DNA of 64,000 nucleotides from Flavihumibacter petaseus NBRC 106054 (GCF_000974785.1 NZ_BBWV01000004.1:372001-436000), one strand, 5' to 3'; shown: positions 1 to 8,635, counted from the stretch's first letter. The notes: generated from the letters alone by a model not told the origin. Program-made: numbers and translations.

Positions 1-300
1 ACCGTTGATGGGTGCCAGGTGAAGGTGTGCATGCGGAATTTCGAGGCCTATAACGGCTGCGCCTACCCGATCACAGGGAAAAGCCTGTTCAATGGCTTTT
101 GCGATGGGCTTGGCAAATACAAGGATCTCAGACAGGTAAGTATCCGGCACTTCGAAAAACTTATCCACTTCAATTTTGGGAACGACCAGTACATGACCGT
201 GTACCAGGGGGAAGATATCGAGGAAAGCGTAAAATTTATCGTTTTCGGCGACCTTGTAGGCAGGGATTTCGCCGTTAATGATCCTGGTGAATAATGTCAT
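1..300 (-). CDS. HIT family nucleotide-binding hydrolase, 3'-truncated by window edge
   Basis: Reading from ATG at 300 towards base 1, the first 100 codons are open and begin MTLFTRIINGEIPAYKVAEN, the usual opening of bacterial HIT/PKCI (HinT-like) proteins. The triad motif HAHLHLAP falls at about residues 90-97. The family hydrolyses nucleoside phosphoramidates or related AMP conjugates in the cytoplasm; the exact substrate cannot be told. The ATG overlaps the stop of the upstream exported-protein gene in an ATGA arrangement, so the two are probably translationally coupled and share the promoter at 1006-1063. The C-terminus lies outside the window. Confidence 0.9.
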   Translation of the reverse strand, partial: MTLFTRIINGEIPAYKVAENDKFYAFLDIFPLVHGHVLVVPKIEVDKFFEVPDTYLSEILVFAKPIAKAIEQAFPCDRVGAAVIGLEIPHAHLHLAPING

Positions 301-1001
301 CTTGCGGTGATTGGTTGCAGATCTGCCCCCAATGACATCGTCAGTTTGATCTCTTTTGCGTCCCAGGTATCAAAGAAAGGCTGCCAGCGGCCCATACTGT
401 AAAAGATATCGAAAAGCTCCCTTTCGTTGGCAGGAATGTCTTCCTTATCTGCCCATTCCACATTGGTCACCTTGCCCGATGCATTGATGGTGAGTACAAA
501 GTTATGGTTCCAGTTGGGAATGGTATTGCTTTTATAATAGGCTGCGCTGAAATATTCCTGCAGTCTTGCACGGCCAAACATGTACAGCGGATCGATCTTG
601 GTGGTGTAACAGGTCTTAAGGTCTTTCAGATCGCCGTCAGAGAAACCTTCGGGTAACCTGTCGAGTTCGATCCTGAATTTGTCGTTTACCCAGGAGAACA
701 GGCCGCTGATGGGCTGACCATGGTAATAATAGATGAAGTGTTCGGAACTATCTTCCGGCGAAAAGCGGAGCAGGGTAGTGTCGCCGGCGGAATTATAGAA
801 CACGCGCGGCCCGGTGGGCTGATCATTGTGGAAAGCGCATTGCATCCTGACAGTGCCGGTGCTGTCGAAAAATAGCCATTCTCCCTGCTTTCTGCCCTGT
901 TTGTCCAGCGCGTTCAGCTGCATTCCTTTCCAGGCGATCGTCTTCTGTGCGAGGAGACCGAGCGGAAGGAGGAGGACCAGCAGGAATAGTTTTTTCAACA
1001 T
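297..1001 (-). CDS. exported MORN-like repeat protein, function unknown
   Basis: 234 residues with a clear N-terminal signal peptide ending at about residue 19 (LLLPLGLLAQ). Residues about 25-100 contain short beta-hairpin phrases (GRKQGEWLFFDSTG, QPTGPRVFYNSAG) like the MORN-type repeats of Bacteroidota exported proteins. The last 100 residues (VLTINASGKVTNVEW) resemble the TonB C-terminal-like fold seen in other exported proteins of this phylum. Its stop overlaps the HIT start. The ATG lies only about 4 bp past a -7 box that is preceded by a four-copy 11-bp array, suggesting a near-leaderless mRNA under the same regulator as the phosphate island. No enzymatic motif is visible. Confidence 0.8.
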   Translation of the reverse strand: MLKKLFLLVLLLPLGLLAQKTIAWKGMQLNALDKQGRKQGEWLFFDSTGTVRMQCAFHNDQPTGPRVFYNSAGDTTLLRFSPEDSSEHFIYYYHGQPISGLFSWVNDKFRIELDRLPEGFSDGDLKDLKTCYTTKIDPLYMFGRARLQEYFSAAYYKSNTIPNWNHNFVLTINASGKVTNVEWADKEDIPANERELFDIFYSMGRWQPFFDTWDAKEIKLTMSLGADLQPITAR

Positions 1002-1005
1002 GCCG

Positions 1006-1063
1006 CAAAGCTACCGGCCCAATGTTACCTCAATGTAAAGTCAATGTTACCGGAATATTAACT
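1006..1063 (-). promoter_or_regulatory. Promoter with four-copy 11-bp Pho-box-like array
   Basis: On the minus strand TAGCTTTG (1013-1006) matches the Bacteroidota -7 element TAnnTTTG. Exactly 6 bp upstream are four contiguous 11-bp units (1020-1030, 1031-1041, 1042-1052, 1053-1063) with plus-strand cores ATGTTAC, ATGTAAA, ATGTTAC, ATATTAA. The 11-bp period and position in place of the -33 element match how PhoB/OmpR-type regulators bind direct repeats. Core, spacing and orientation match the six-copy array at 24489-24554. Confidence 0.75.
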
Positions 1064-1065
1064 GC

Positions 1066-1092
1066 AATAAAAAACCGCCCCGTCGGGGGCGG
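1066..1092 (-). terminator. Rho-independent terminator of greA
   Basis: Perfect 7-bp GC stem (1075-1081 with 1086-1092) and a 4-base loop, followed on the minus strand by a run of U. It lies 34 bp past the greA stop and separates greA from the array-controlled promoter. Confidence 0.9.
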
Positions 1093-1125
1093 CTTCTTCC
1101 GGATATGGGTCCGTTCAACTGCCTG

Positions 1126-1599
1126 TCAGGCAGAAATCTTGTCAATTCTGAATTTCAGTACGCCGGCAGGCGCCTTCACTTCGGCAACTTCGCCTACCAG
1201 TTTACCCAGCAGGCCCTGACCGATCGGGGACGTAACGGAGATCTTTCCGCTCTTCAGATCAGCTTCCTTTTCAGAAACGATCTGGTAGGTCATGGTCTTA
1301 TTGGTAGTAATATTGGTCACGGATACGCGGGTCAGGATCGAAACCTTAGAGGTATCAATCGCATCAGCTTCGAGGATACGTGCGTTTGCCATATCCCCTT
1401 CCATTTTCTTGATCTTGGCTTCCAGGATGCCCTGTGCCTCTTTAGCCGCATCATATTCGGCATTTTCCCGCAAATCTCCCTTTTCCCTTGCTTCGGCAAT
1501 CGCTCTGGAAGCAGCAGGCCGCTCAACTGCCTTCATATGGTGCAGTTCAGCTTTCATTTGCTCCAGTGTCTCTTTGGACACATAAATAACATCAGACAT
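1126..1599 (-). CDS. greA: transcription elongation factor GreA
   Basis: 157 residues, normal GreA length. An N-terminal coiled coil (about 8-75, with the conserved stretch AREKGDLRENAEYDAAKEAQ) is followed by the FKBP-like C-terminal domain (SPIGQGLLGKLVGEVAEVKA). GreA enters the secondary channel of RNA polymerase and stimulates cleavage of backtracked transcripts. The acidic pair at the coiled-coil tip (GDLRENAEYD) is present. The gene stands alone with its own terminator and has an unusually strong Shine-Dalgarno sequence for this phylum. Confidence 0.97.
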   Translation of the reverse strand: MSDVIYVSKETLEQMKAELHHMKAVERPAASRAIAEAREKGDLRENAEYDAAKEAQGILEAKIKKMEGDMANARILEADAIDTSKVSILTRVSVTNITTNKTMTYQIVSEKEADLKSGKISVTSPIGQGLLGKLVGEVAEVKAPAGVLKFRIDKISA

Positions 1600-1605
1600 A
1601 ATTAA

Positions 1606-1613
1606 CCTCCTTT
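1606..1613 (-). promoter_or_regulatory. Canonical Shine-Dalgarno of greA
   Basis: The minus strand reads AAAGGAGG, then six bases, then the greA ATG. Bacteroidota rarely use Shine-Dalgarno pairing, so a full anti-SD match is unusual and also fixes the start codon. Confidence 0.8.
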
Positions 1614-1624
1614 GGTTAAAAAGT

Positions 1625-1666
1625 AAAAAAAAAGAACAACGCCTTCAGATCTCTTGAAAGCGTTGT
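1625..1666 (-). terminator. Terminator of the 2-hydroxyacid dehydrogenase gene
   Basis: ACAACGC (1636-1642) pairs with GCGTTGT (1660-1666), extended by TTCA/TGAA inside. The minus strand continues into a long U-rich run. Confidence 0.8.
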
Positions 1667-1695
1667 ACTTGTATTTCAAAGATAGGAAAACAGGG

Positions 1696-2619
1696 CTACA
1701 ATCCCAATTTTTCCAGTACTACCTGTGCCATTTTAAGATAGGCTTCATGGCTGTATCCCGCGATATGGGGAGTTACCAGCACATTCGGTTTGCTGACCAG
1801 TGTCTGGAGGCGGTTGTATTCTTCGGGAGAATAGGTATCGAGGCGCTCATTTTCAAGAACATCGAGGCCGGCGGCGCTTATTTTACCGCTTTCCAGTGCC
1901 CTGATCACAGCATTGGTATCATGAACTTTACCGCGGCTGGTATTCAGGAAAACAGGTTTCTGTTGCAGGCTGTCAAAAAAGGTATCGTTTGCCAGATGAT
2001 GCGTTTCCGGGGTCAGCGGTATATGCAGGCTGATCACGTCAGCATACCTGGCGATCTGTTCGGGATTGGCCTCCTTAATATAGTCGGCACCAAATCCGAA
2101 CTTGTACTTGTCATAAGCCAGTACCGTTACCTGGAAAGGTGCCAGCAGACGGGCAAAAGCCCAGCCGGTATTGCCGTAACCGATGATACCGACCGTTTTA
2201 CCGGTCAGTTCGGCACCACGATTGGCGTCCCTTATCCATTTTCCCTCTTTTACTTCGTTGGCGCTGCTGTGGAGATTGTTCAACAGGCAAAGCAACATTC
2301 CGAGTTCCTGCTCGGCAACAGCGTTCCTGTTTCCTTCAGGGCTGCTCACACACCGGATGCCGCGGGCTTCCGCATGCGCCACATCGATAAGCTCCATACC
2401 GCTGCCGAGGCGGGCGATCCATCGGAGCTGCGGTGCGGCATCAATTGCGGCTGCATCTATCTTCAGCCGCGTGGTAACCACCAGTGCGTGGGTATCGGGC
2501 AGCTCCTGTAATAGTTCGGAATAAGTGATCTGGGGTAGATAGGAAACTGTGAAACCCAACTGTTCCAGTCTTTCAAGCATCCAGGGGTGCACTTTGGCAG
2601 TAACCAGGCATTTCTGCAT
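1696..2619 (-). CDS. D-isomer-specific 2-hydroxyacid dehydrogenase, SerA-like
   Basis: 307 residues. The NAD-binding Rossmann motif GYGNTG is at about 147-152. The family catalytic residues are in place: Arg about 229 (NTSRGKV), Glu about 256 (DVLENE) and His about 285 (TPHIAG). The family oxidises or reduces D-2-hydroxyacids; candidates are 3-phosphoglycerate (serine synthesis), glyoxylate or hydroxypyruvate. It lacks the ACT domain of long SerA forms, so a phosphoglycerate role is possible but unproven. Its ATG overlaps the rsmA stop by one base (TAATG), so the two are probably coupled. Confidence 0.9.
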   Translation of the reverse strand: MQKCLVTAKVHPWMLERLEQLGFTVSYLPQITYSELLQELPDTHALVVTTRLKIDAAAIDAAPQLRWIARLGSGMELIDVAHAEARGIRCVSSPEGNRNAVAEQELGMLLCLLNNLHSSANEVKEGKWIRDANRGAELTGKTVGIIGYGNTGWAFARLLAPFQVTVLAYDKYKFGFGADYIKEANPEQIARYADVISLHIPLTPETHHLANDTFFDSLQQKPVFLNTSRGKVHDTNAVIRALESGKISAAGLDVLENERLDTYSPEEYNRLQTLVSKPNVLVTPHIAGYSHEAYLKMAQVVLEKLGL

Positions 2620-3374
2620 TATCCATTCATTTTAAAAGTCAACGCGGCGAAATCGTCTACGGACAATTGTTCCGCCCTTTTGTTGAAAAAATCATCTTCC
2701 AGAACTGCCGGCGGAAAGATCCCCCTGACAGCATTCCGCAGGGTTTTGCGCCGCTGGTTAAAAGCTGTTTTCACCAGTAGCCTGAAATCTTTGCGGCTGC
2801 GCATCGCCGGTGGCTGGCCATTGGGCGTCAGCCGGATCACACCGCTCATTACCTTAGGCGGCGGATTAAAGGCTCCGGGTGGTACGTCAAACAGGTAATC
2901 AACCTTATAAAACGCCTGGATCAGTACGCTGGTAACGCCATAGATTTTTGAGCCGGGCCCCGCTGCCACCCGTTGCGCCACTTCTTTCTGGAACATACCG
3001 ATCACGGACTCAACCATCGGATCCCAATCCAGCACCTTAAATAAGATCTGCGTGGAAATATTATAGGGGAAATTGCCCACCAGGGTAAATGGCTCATCAA
3101 ATGGAGGGTCGATATCCAGAAAGCTTTTATGGATGAGCTTGCCCCTGATCGCCGGAAATGTATTTTCGAGGTACGTCACTTTCTCAGCATCCAGCTCCAC
3201 TGCTTTAAACGTGATATCCGGCAGTTGCAGCAGGTATTTGGTCAATGCTCCTCCCCCGGGGCCCACTTCGAGCAACCTGGTGATAGGGCGTTCCTGTAGT
3301 GCCGTCACAATATTGCGGCAGATCTGTTCATCTTTAAGGAAGTGCTGGCCCAGCGATTTTTTGAGGGTATACAT
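2619..3374 (-). CDS. rsmA: 16S rRNA (adenine1518-N6/adenine1519-N6)-dimethyltransferase
   Basis: 251 residues. The SAM-binding motif [11 protein letters not shown] is at 35-45, the catalytic motif IV NFPYNIS at 101-107, and the typical start [11 protein letters not shown] is present. It dimethylates two adjacent adenines in the 3'-terminal hairpin of 16S rRNA during 30S assembly. It is divergent from pdxA across 48 bp that hold a palindromic promoter region, with a TAnnTTTG box ending 8 bp before this ATG. It is followed by the hydroxyacid dehydrogenase in an overlapping pair. Confidence 0.97.
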   Translation of the reverse strand: MYTLKKSLGQHFLKDEQICRNIVTALQERPITRLLEVGPGGGALTKYLLQLPDITFKAVELDAEKVTYLENTFPAIRGKLIHKSFLDIDPPFDEPFTLVGNFPYNISTQILFKVLDWDPMVESVIGMFQKEVAQRVAAGPGSKIYGVTSVLIQAFYKVDYLFDVPPGAFNPPPKVMSGVIRLTPNGQPPAMRSRKDFRLLVKTAFNQRRKTLRNAVRGIFPPAVLEDDFFNKRAEQLSVDDFAALTFKMNG

Positions 3375-3382
3375 AAGCGCTG

Positions 3383-3402
3383 CAAAAATACATGTATTTT
3401 TA
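3383..3402. promoter_or_regulatory. Palindromic divergent promoter of rsmA and pdxA
   Basis: Bases 3384-3401 form a perfect 18-bp palindrome, AAAAATACATGTATTTTT. Its minus-strand arm carries TATTTTTG (3390-3383), a full -7 match for rsmA. Its plus-strand arm carries TATTTTTA, one mismatch, for pdxA. The two promoters mirror each other in the same palindrome. Confidence 0.55.
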
Positions 3403-3422
3403 CCCCCTTATTACGGAGCATC

Positions 3423-4520
3423 ATGTCTAATCACCCGGAAACGAACAAACCAACGATCGGTATCAGCTGTGGCGACCTCAACGGAATCGGTCTTGAACTG
3501 ATCATTAAAACCATCGCCCAGCCCAAACTGCTGGAGCTTTGCACACCGGTGGTTTTCGCTTCCAACAAGGCCATCAATTTCTACCGCAAATCGCTTCCGG
3601 AATTCAATTTCAATTTTCAGCACATCAAGGAGTTTTCCCGCATTAACCCCCGCCAGGTGAATATTTTCAACTGCTGGGATGATGAAGTGTCGATCACCCC
3701 CGGACAGCTTACCGAGATCGGCGGAAAATATGCAGTCCTGTCGCTGACCACTGCCGTACAGGCACTGAAAGATGGCCATATAGACGGTCTGGTCACCGCA
3801 CCGATCCATAAGAAAAACACCCAGAGTGAACAATTTCCCTATACCGGCCACACGCCTTTCCTGCAGGCAAGTTTTGAAGCAAAGGAAGTACTGATGTTCA
3901 TGGTGGCAGAAAACATGCGGGTCGCTCTACTGACGGAGCATGTTCCCGTATCGGCAGTAGCCCAGTTTGTTACACGTCCGCATATTCTTTCCAAATTGCG
4001 CCTGGTAGAAGACAGCCTCCGCCGTGATTTTGGCGTCGACAAACCCAAAATTGCCGTGCTGGGCCTCAATCCGCATGCCGGCGACGAAGGCCTGATCGGC
4101 AATGAAGAAGAAACGATCATTCGTCCGGCCATCCGCGATTTCAAGCAGCAAAGCAACAGTATTGTACAGGGACCATTCTCAGCCGATGCTTTTTTTGCCC
4201 GTGGTTACCATGAAAGATTTGATGCTGTACTGGCCATGTATCACGACCAGGGGCTTATTCCCTTCAAATCACTCGCGATGGGACAGGGAGTTAACTTCAC
4301 CGCCGGGCTTCCTGCAGTAAGAACTTCACCTGACCATGGCACCGCTTTCGATATTGCCGGCAAAAACCGTGGAGACGAAACGTCCTTTATCGGTGCCATT
4401 TTCACCTGCATTGATATCATCCGCCAGCGTTTCGAGTTCGCGAATAACCGGAAGAACCCGATGAAAAAGCTTACTAACCGCCTGCTTGCCAATGCGGTAG
4501 ACGAAAAAATTGAAGAGTAG
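3423..4520 (+). CDS. pdxA: 4-hydroxythreonine-4-phosphate dehydrogenase
   Basis: 365 residues from the ATG at 3423; the frame is open further upstream, but only this start gives the family's opening (PTIGISCGDLNGIGLELIIK). Metal-ligand regions are present: the first His in TGHTPFLQ and the later ones in NPHAGD and YHDQG. The phosphate/NAD region PDHGTAFDIAGK is also present. The enzyme oxidises 4-phosphohydroxy-threonine in DXP-dependent pyridoxal phosphate synthesis. The gene is divergent from rsmA, and the pairing pdxA/rsmA is common in bacteria. No other vitamin B6 gene is in the window. Confidence 0.97.
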   Translation: MSNHPETNKPTIGISCGDLNGIGLELIIKTIAQPKLLELCTPVVFASNKAINFYRKSLPEFNFNFQHIKEFSRINPRQVNIFNCWDDEVSITPGQLTEIGGKYAVLSLTTAVQALKDGHIDGLVTAPIHKKNTQSEQFPYTGHTPFLQASFEAKEVLMFMVAENMRVALLTEHVPVSAVAQFVTRPHILSKLRLVEDSLRRDFGVDKPKIAVLGLNPHAGDEGLIGNEEETIIRPAIRDFKQQSNSIVQGPFSADAFFARGYHERFDAVLAMYHDQGLIPFKSLAMGQGVNFTAGLPAVRTSPDHGTAFDIAGKNRGDETSFIGAIFTCIDIIRQRFEFANNRKNPMKKLTNRLLANAVDEKIEE

Positions 4521-4703
4521 TAAAATTCCGAAGGGTTTTTTCATGCCCGTTTTTTTGCAGTTGCCGGAAGCGCATATTATCTTGGTCCTACAATTCCTAC
4601 GAATACATACCCGTCCAATCCCCTCTGTCTACTGTTTCAAATCCTCTGAACGGAACCATTAGTCCCGATCTCGATTCCGTAATCACTTCAAAAAAGTACT
4701 ACT

Positions 4704-5408
4704 ATGAAACGGTATGTAATTGTTGTATTGTGCCTTGCCCTGATGATGAGCTACGCCAGCAAGACTAATGCCCAGCAGGCTGCTATAAATATGGAGCTGC
4801 TGAACGATGACGCTGGTTTGACTTCTCCGATTGACTACGCTCCTGCCGGTTCCGGCATCCGGTCAATCTCCGCTTCTTTTAATGAAAAAACTGTCGTCCT
4901 GAACTGGATGGCAAAAGACAATATCAGCTCCGCTGCTTATGTAGTGGAAAGAAGTCTTGACGGATCGAGCTTTGAAGCTGTTGGCGATGCTGTTACCATG
5001 TCAGACAATGGCCGCTTTGACTTTGCGGACCGCCTTGGTTCAAAAGCCATCAACACCCGCGATATCTATTATCGCATCGGCTGGAAACAAGACAATGCCC
5101 GGATGACCTATACCAAGCCCATGCTGGTTCGCGTCAATAAATCAGGTATTGTAGAATATGTGACCGTGTTTCCGCATCCGGAACAAAATGATATCAACCT
5201 GCTGTTATCCCTGAAAGACCAGGGTTTCATGACGGCTGTACTGACCGACGACAACGGGAAGGAAGTGATGCAGCGCCAGGGTAAAATGGAAGCCGGCCAG
5301 CACCAGCTGGCACTGACCGGAACCAATAACCTGAACAAAGGTATCTACTGGCTTGAAGTGCGGGTCAACAGCAAAGAAGCGCTTCGCCTGCAGCTGATCA
5401 AAGAATAA
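4704..5408 (+). CDS. exported protein with fibronectin-III-like and T9SS sorting-like domains
   Basis: 234 residues with a signal peptide ending near residue 23 (ASKTNAQ). Residues about 55-145 (FNEKTVVLNWMAKDN, YVVERSLDG, DIYYRIGWKQDN) follow the strand pattern of the fibronectin-like module common in Bacteroidota extracellular proteins. The last 75 residues (FPHPEQNDINLLLS, LNKGIYWLEVR, RLQLIKE) resemble a type A T9SS C-terminal sorting domain. It is probably secreted to the surface by the type IX system, whose core genes are at 55.8-60.7 kb. No catalytic domain is present; the ligand is unknown. It converges with the regulator gene, leaving 8 bp between stops. Confidence 0.75.
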   Translation: MKRYVIVVLCLALMMSYASKTNAQQAAINMELLNDDAGLTSPIDYAPAGSGIRSISASFNEKTVVLNWMAKDNISSAAYVVERSLDGSSFEAVGDAVTMSDNGRFDFADRLGSKAINTRDIYYRIGWKQDNARMTYTKPMLVRVNKSGIVEYVTVFPHPEQNDINLLLSLKDQGFMTAVLTDDNGKEVMQRQGKMEAGQHQLALTGTNNLNKGIYWLEVRVNSKEALRLQLIKE

Positions 5409-5416
5409 TCAGGTAA

Positions 5417-5704
5417 CTACCTGGTCTTGATATAAGACTGCAGATTTTTGACGTATTCCCTGAATGCCTTTTCGCCAGTGGCGGTTATCCTGCAAATGGT
5501 TTGCGGATAATTATCCCGGAACTGTTTCACTATATCTATATAGCCGGCATCCTTCAGCTTGTTGATCTGCACGCTGAGGTTGCCGGCTGTTGCATTTGTC
5601 TTTTCCCGGAGGATGGTGAACTCTGCTTCCTTCTCCTGAATAAGCAGCGATACAACAGCCAGTCTCAAAGGGGTATGTAATATCGGATCAAGGGACTTAA
5701 ACAT
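5417..5704 (-). CDS. small winged-helix transcriptional regulator (HTH_34 type)
   Basis: 95 residues forming one winged-helix domain: LHTPLRLAVVSLL, then the recognition helix region NATAGNLSVQINKLKDAGYI and the wing with ICRITATGEKAF. This is the MarR/ArsR-like HTH_34 group. No sensor domain or metal-binding cysteines are present. It is the last gene of a minus-strand trio behind a TonB receptor and an exported protein, 11 bp after the latter, so it may regulate that operon. Confidence 0.85.
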   Translation of the reverse strand: MFKSLDPILHTPLRLAVVSLLIQEKEAEFTILREKTNATAGNLSVQINKLKDAGYIDIVKQFRDNYPQTICRITATGEKAFREYVKNLQSYIKTR

Positions 5705-5715
5705 CAGGTGCCGTT

Positions 5716-6357
5716 CTATTTACATTGGTCCAGAAAATACTGGGTGGAAGCTTTGCCCCAGGCAGGTTCGAGATCGCCTGCCGGCTTAAAAGTATCGAAC
5801 ATGCTCAGGGCCTTTTCAAAATAAGGCTTTGCGACGGACTTACCGCCACCAAATTGCTCTGGTGTATAAAACTTCGCCTGTCCCTCCAGGTAAACCGGGC
5901 GCGGATTGGTGGGATCAGCCACTTTTGCCTTTTCAATATTCTCACCGGAAATCTTTCCATACTGCATCCAGCGGTTCTGCGGATCCACCTGCATGCGTGC
6001 GGAAGCAACCATACTTTTCACCACAAAGATTTCGCTGTTCGGCTTTCCGTTGAGTGTTTCCGCTTTTGTGATCATGGCGTCGGCCTTGTCGGCAATGGCA
6101 TCCACTTTCGATTTGTCGGGCGAGAGATAAGCACTCATTACATTGGCGTAGGCTGCATAGTAGTAAGGTAGCCACTGCGTCTTTTCAGCATCACCAATGC
6201 GCTCAAAACTGTTCGCCAGCTGGGGGAAATCGTTATTTTGAAATGCTGTTTCCAGTTTGCCGATCTGATCTTTCATGGCAGCCTTGTACTTGTCGCTTTG
6301 TGCGTTCACTGCCAGTGCGAATGCCACTGATAAAAAGAGAAAAGTAAGTTTTTTCAT
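5716..6357 (-). CDS. exported helical (TPR-like) protein, unknown function
   Basis: 213 residues with a signal peptide ending at about residue 19 (AFALAVNAQ). The mature part is mostly helical and reads like degenerate TPR units (WLPYYYAAYANVMSAYL, PRPVYLEGQAKFYTPEQFGGG, AKPYFEKALSMF). Probably periplasmic. It sits between a TonB receptor (26 bp upstream) and a small winged-helix regulator (11 bp downstream), and the three are probably one transcript. A periplasmic helper of the receptor is a possible role, but no direct evidence is visible. Confidence 0.75.
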   Translation of the reverse strand: MKKLTFLFLSVAFALAVNAQSDKYKAAMKDQIGKLETAFQNNDFPQLANSFERIGDAEKTQWLPYYYAAYANVMSAYLSPDKSKVDAIADKADAMITKAETLNGKPNSEIFVVKSMVASARMQVDPQNRWMQYGKISGENIEKAKVADPTNPRPVYLEGQAKFYTPEQFGGGKSVAKPYFEKALSMFDTFKPAGDLEPAWGKASTQYFLDQCK

Positions 6358-6383
6358 GTTTGATGGTTTTGCTTTAATGCGTA

Positions 6384-8621
6384 TTAAAGATTGTTATTGA
6401 TAACATCATCCGTACGGTCTATCCCAAAACTGATGAAGCAACCGATAAAAAAGAATTGATTGGCTGGTGGCTGTACCGGTGTTTTGATCAGGCCATTGTA
6501 GGAGTAATTGTAATTATACACCTGTTTCTGGTTCAGTACGTTATTGACAGACAGCACCCACACGGTAAAAAACTTTCCATCCGGTTTGCTGAGGCTGGGC
6601 AGGTAGTTGATGCTGATGCTGAGATTGTTGTAGGTACTGGTCTTTCCGTTATCGCGCATCTCAAATTTTGAAGCGCCGGAATTATAGGCGATATCGTAAT
6701 AAGGCCTGCCGGTAGCGAACGAATAGGAACCATTGATATTGGTCTTCCATTTGGTGATCAGTTTTTTGATCACCAGAGACGCGGTATGGTTGGCGGCAAA
6801 ATTGGGCTGGATGGAATAGGGATAATTGAGGTAATCCCGTTTGGTATCCAGGAACGAATAAGACACCCAATAGTCGACCCCTTTAAAAGTCTTTTTATCG
6901 CGCCAGAACAATTCCACGCCTTTTGCATAACCATAACCACTGTTGTTCAACCCCGGGTAAGTTTTCACGAGGTCATCATATTTTTTATAGAAAGCTTCAA
7001 TCCGGAGTGTATTCACCGATGTCACCTTCTGCAGGTTAAAAATGTAATGCGATGCCTTTGCATAACCCAGTGTCTGGCTTACAATCAGCTGGTTCTTTTC
7101 AGGTTTCTGGAAGAACAGCCCGTAAGCAAAGGATGCCTGACCCAGTGATCCAAGCTTGTATGCAATTGAAAGTCTCGGTACAATATTGGAACGGTCCAGG
7201 AGGCTTGAATGCTCAAACCTTGTCCCGAGTTTGGCCGCGAGATTGTTGGTGATGTAGATATCGGTTTCTGCAAAAGCCGCTGTGAACCGGTCGTTCATGA
7301 CGTTATGGCGGCCCAGGGTATCGGCAAAAGACATGTCATCATGAAAATACAGGTATTCACCACCAAACCGGATTGCACTCAGCCCGCGGAAGCGATGTTC
7401 CAGCACAGTTTTAAGCGTGGTAAGATTTCCCTTTAAAACTGCCGTGTAGTTTTTCAGGCTGTAGGGTATTTCGTCTATTTCCTGGCGTTCGTTATCCTGG
7501 TTCTGCAATTCGTTTGAATAGTTGTCTTTATTGGTGCTGTAGGAGGAACCGATATAGATCCGCCAGCTGCGGCTGAGGCTTTCTTTCCATGACAGGTTAA
7601 AGTAAATATTATGGTTCTTCAGGGTGAAAGCATTTTTCAGGGCCAGTGAATCAACATCGGTGCTTCGCAGTCCCAGCTGGTTGCCCTGGAAAGTCGCATA
7701 ACCTTTCAGCATTCCCGTTTTGCTGGTTTTTATCCGGAAGTTGCCGTCTGCATACTGGAATTCAGGTACACGGAAATAATCTACGCGTTGTTTGACGAGC
7801 TGGAAGTATGCCCACAGGTTGGTATAGGCATAGTTGACACCCCAGCTGGCATTTTTCTTTTTATTAAGGTGCTGGTAACCGGCTGTTCCACCGACGGAAT
7901 GTATGCCGATATTGGCTGAAGTCTTTTCGGGGAGGTCGATTGTCTCCAGGATCAGTGCGCCGGAAAGTGCCTGTCCGTATAACGCCGAATAACCGCCGGA
8001 GCTGAAGATGGTCCCTTTGAAGAGAAAGGGAGAAAACCTGCCACGCTGGGCAATATCAGGAACAGGTGAATAAAAGAAATTATTGACGAGGGTACCATCG
8101 ATGAACACCCTTGCCTCCTCACCGCTGCCACCGCGAATGAACAGGCCTTCCTTTTCACCGATCTGCTGTGTGCCGGGCAGCGTTCTGAGAGCAGCTGTGA
8201 CATCAGCGTTGGCACTTGCCGTAGTGACGATATCCAATGAGGTAAGCACCGTTGTCCGCTTGGAATCGCTGGCTTCAAAACTGCCCGCTGTTACCACCAC
8301 TGCTTTTAGTTCATTGGCAGCTTCCCTGACCTGGATATTCAGGTCTATTTGCTGATTATTCAGCGTGATCTCTTTTTCGTAGGGATTGTAACCGATGCAG
8401 CTTACGGTGACCATTCTGGCGCCGGTTTCGCTGGTGACAAAGCGGTAGTGACCTGTGCTGTCAGATGTTGCGCCGTCGTAGGAATCTTTGATGGAAATAC
8501 TGGCATTGGGAATGGCACGCCCCCTGGTGTCGGTGAGTTTGCCTGAAATAGTGGTCTGGGCGGCGGCCCCGAGGCAGCTCAGGAAGATTAATAAGGTCAG
8601 CAGGAGGCTGGAGCGTATCAA
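6384..8621 (-). CDS. TonB-dependent receptor with CarboxypepD_reg-like N-terminus
   Basis: About 745 residues. After the signal peptide (LSCLGAAAQ) comes a carboxypeptidase-regulatory-like domain (ISGKLTDTRGRAIPNASISI), then a plug (LRTLPGTQQIGEKEGLFIRG) and a large barrel. The frame has no ATG: a TTG exists at 8666, but the -7 box TATATTTG (8643-8636) lies inside that extension, so I place the start at TTG 8621, which keeps the whole signal peptide. The substrate is unknown. It heads an operon with the TPR-like exported protein and the winged-helix regulator; no SusD partner is present. Confidence 0.88.
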   Translation of the reverse strand: MIRSSLLLTLLIFLSCLGAAAQTTISGKLTDTRGRAIPNASISIKDSYDGATSDSTGHYRFVTSETGARMVTVSCIGYNPYEKEITLNNQQIDLNIQVREAANELKAVVVTAGSFEASDSKRTTVLTSLDIVTTASANADVTAALRTLPGTQQIGEKEGLFIRGGSGEEARVFIDGTLVNNFFYSPVPDIAQRGRFSPFLFKGTIFSSGGYSALYGQALSGALILETIDLPEKTSANIGIHSVGGTAGYQHLNKKKNASWGVNYAYTNLWAYFQLVKQRVDYFRVPEFQYADGNFRIKTSKTGMLKGYATFQGNQLGLRSTDVDSLALKNAFTLKNHNIYFNLSWKESLSRSWRIYIGSSYSTNKDNYSNELQNQDNERQEIDEIPYSLKNYTAVLKGNLTTLKTVLEHRFRGLSAIRFGGEYLYFHDDMSFADTLGRHNVMNDRFTAAFAETDIYITNNLAAKLGTRFEHSSLLDRSNIVPRLSIAYKLGSLGQASFAYGLFFQKPEKNQLIVSQTLGYAKASHYIFNLQKVTSVNTLRIEAFYKKYDDLVKTYPGLNNSGYGYAKGVELFWRDKKTFKGVDYWVSYSFLDTKRDYLNYPYSIQPNFAANHTASLVIKKLITKWKTNINGSYSFATGRPYYDIAYNSGASKFEMRDNGKTSTYNNLSISINYLPSLSKPDGKFFTVWVLSVNNVLNQKQVYNYNYSYNGLIKTPVQPPANQFFFIGCFISFGIDRTDDVINNNL

Positions 8622-8635
8622 GGCAGTTGTTTTAC

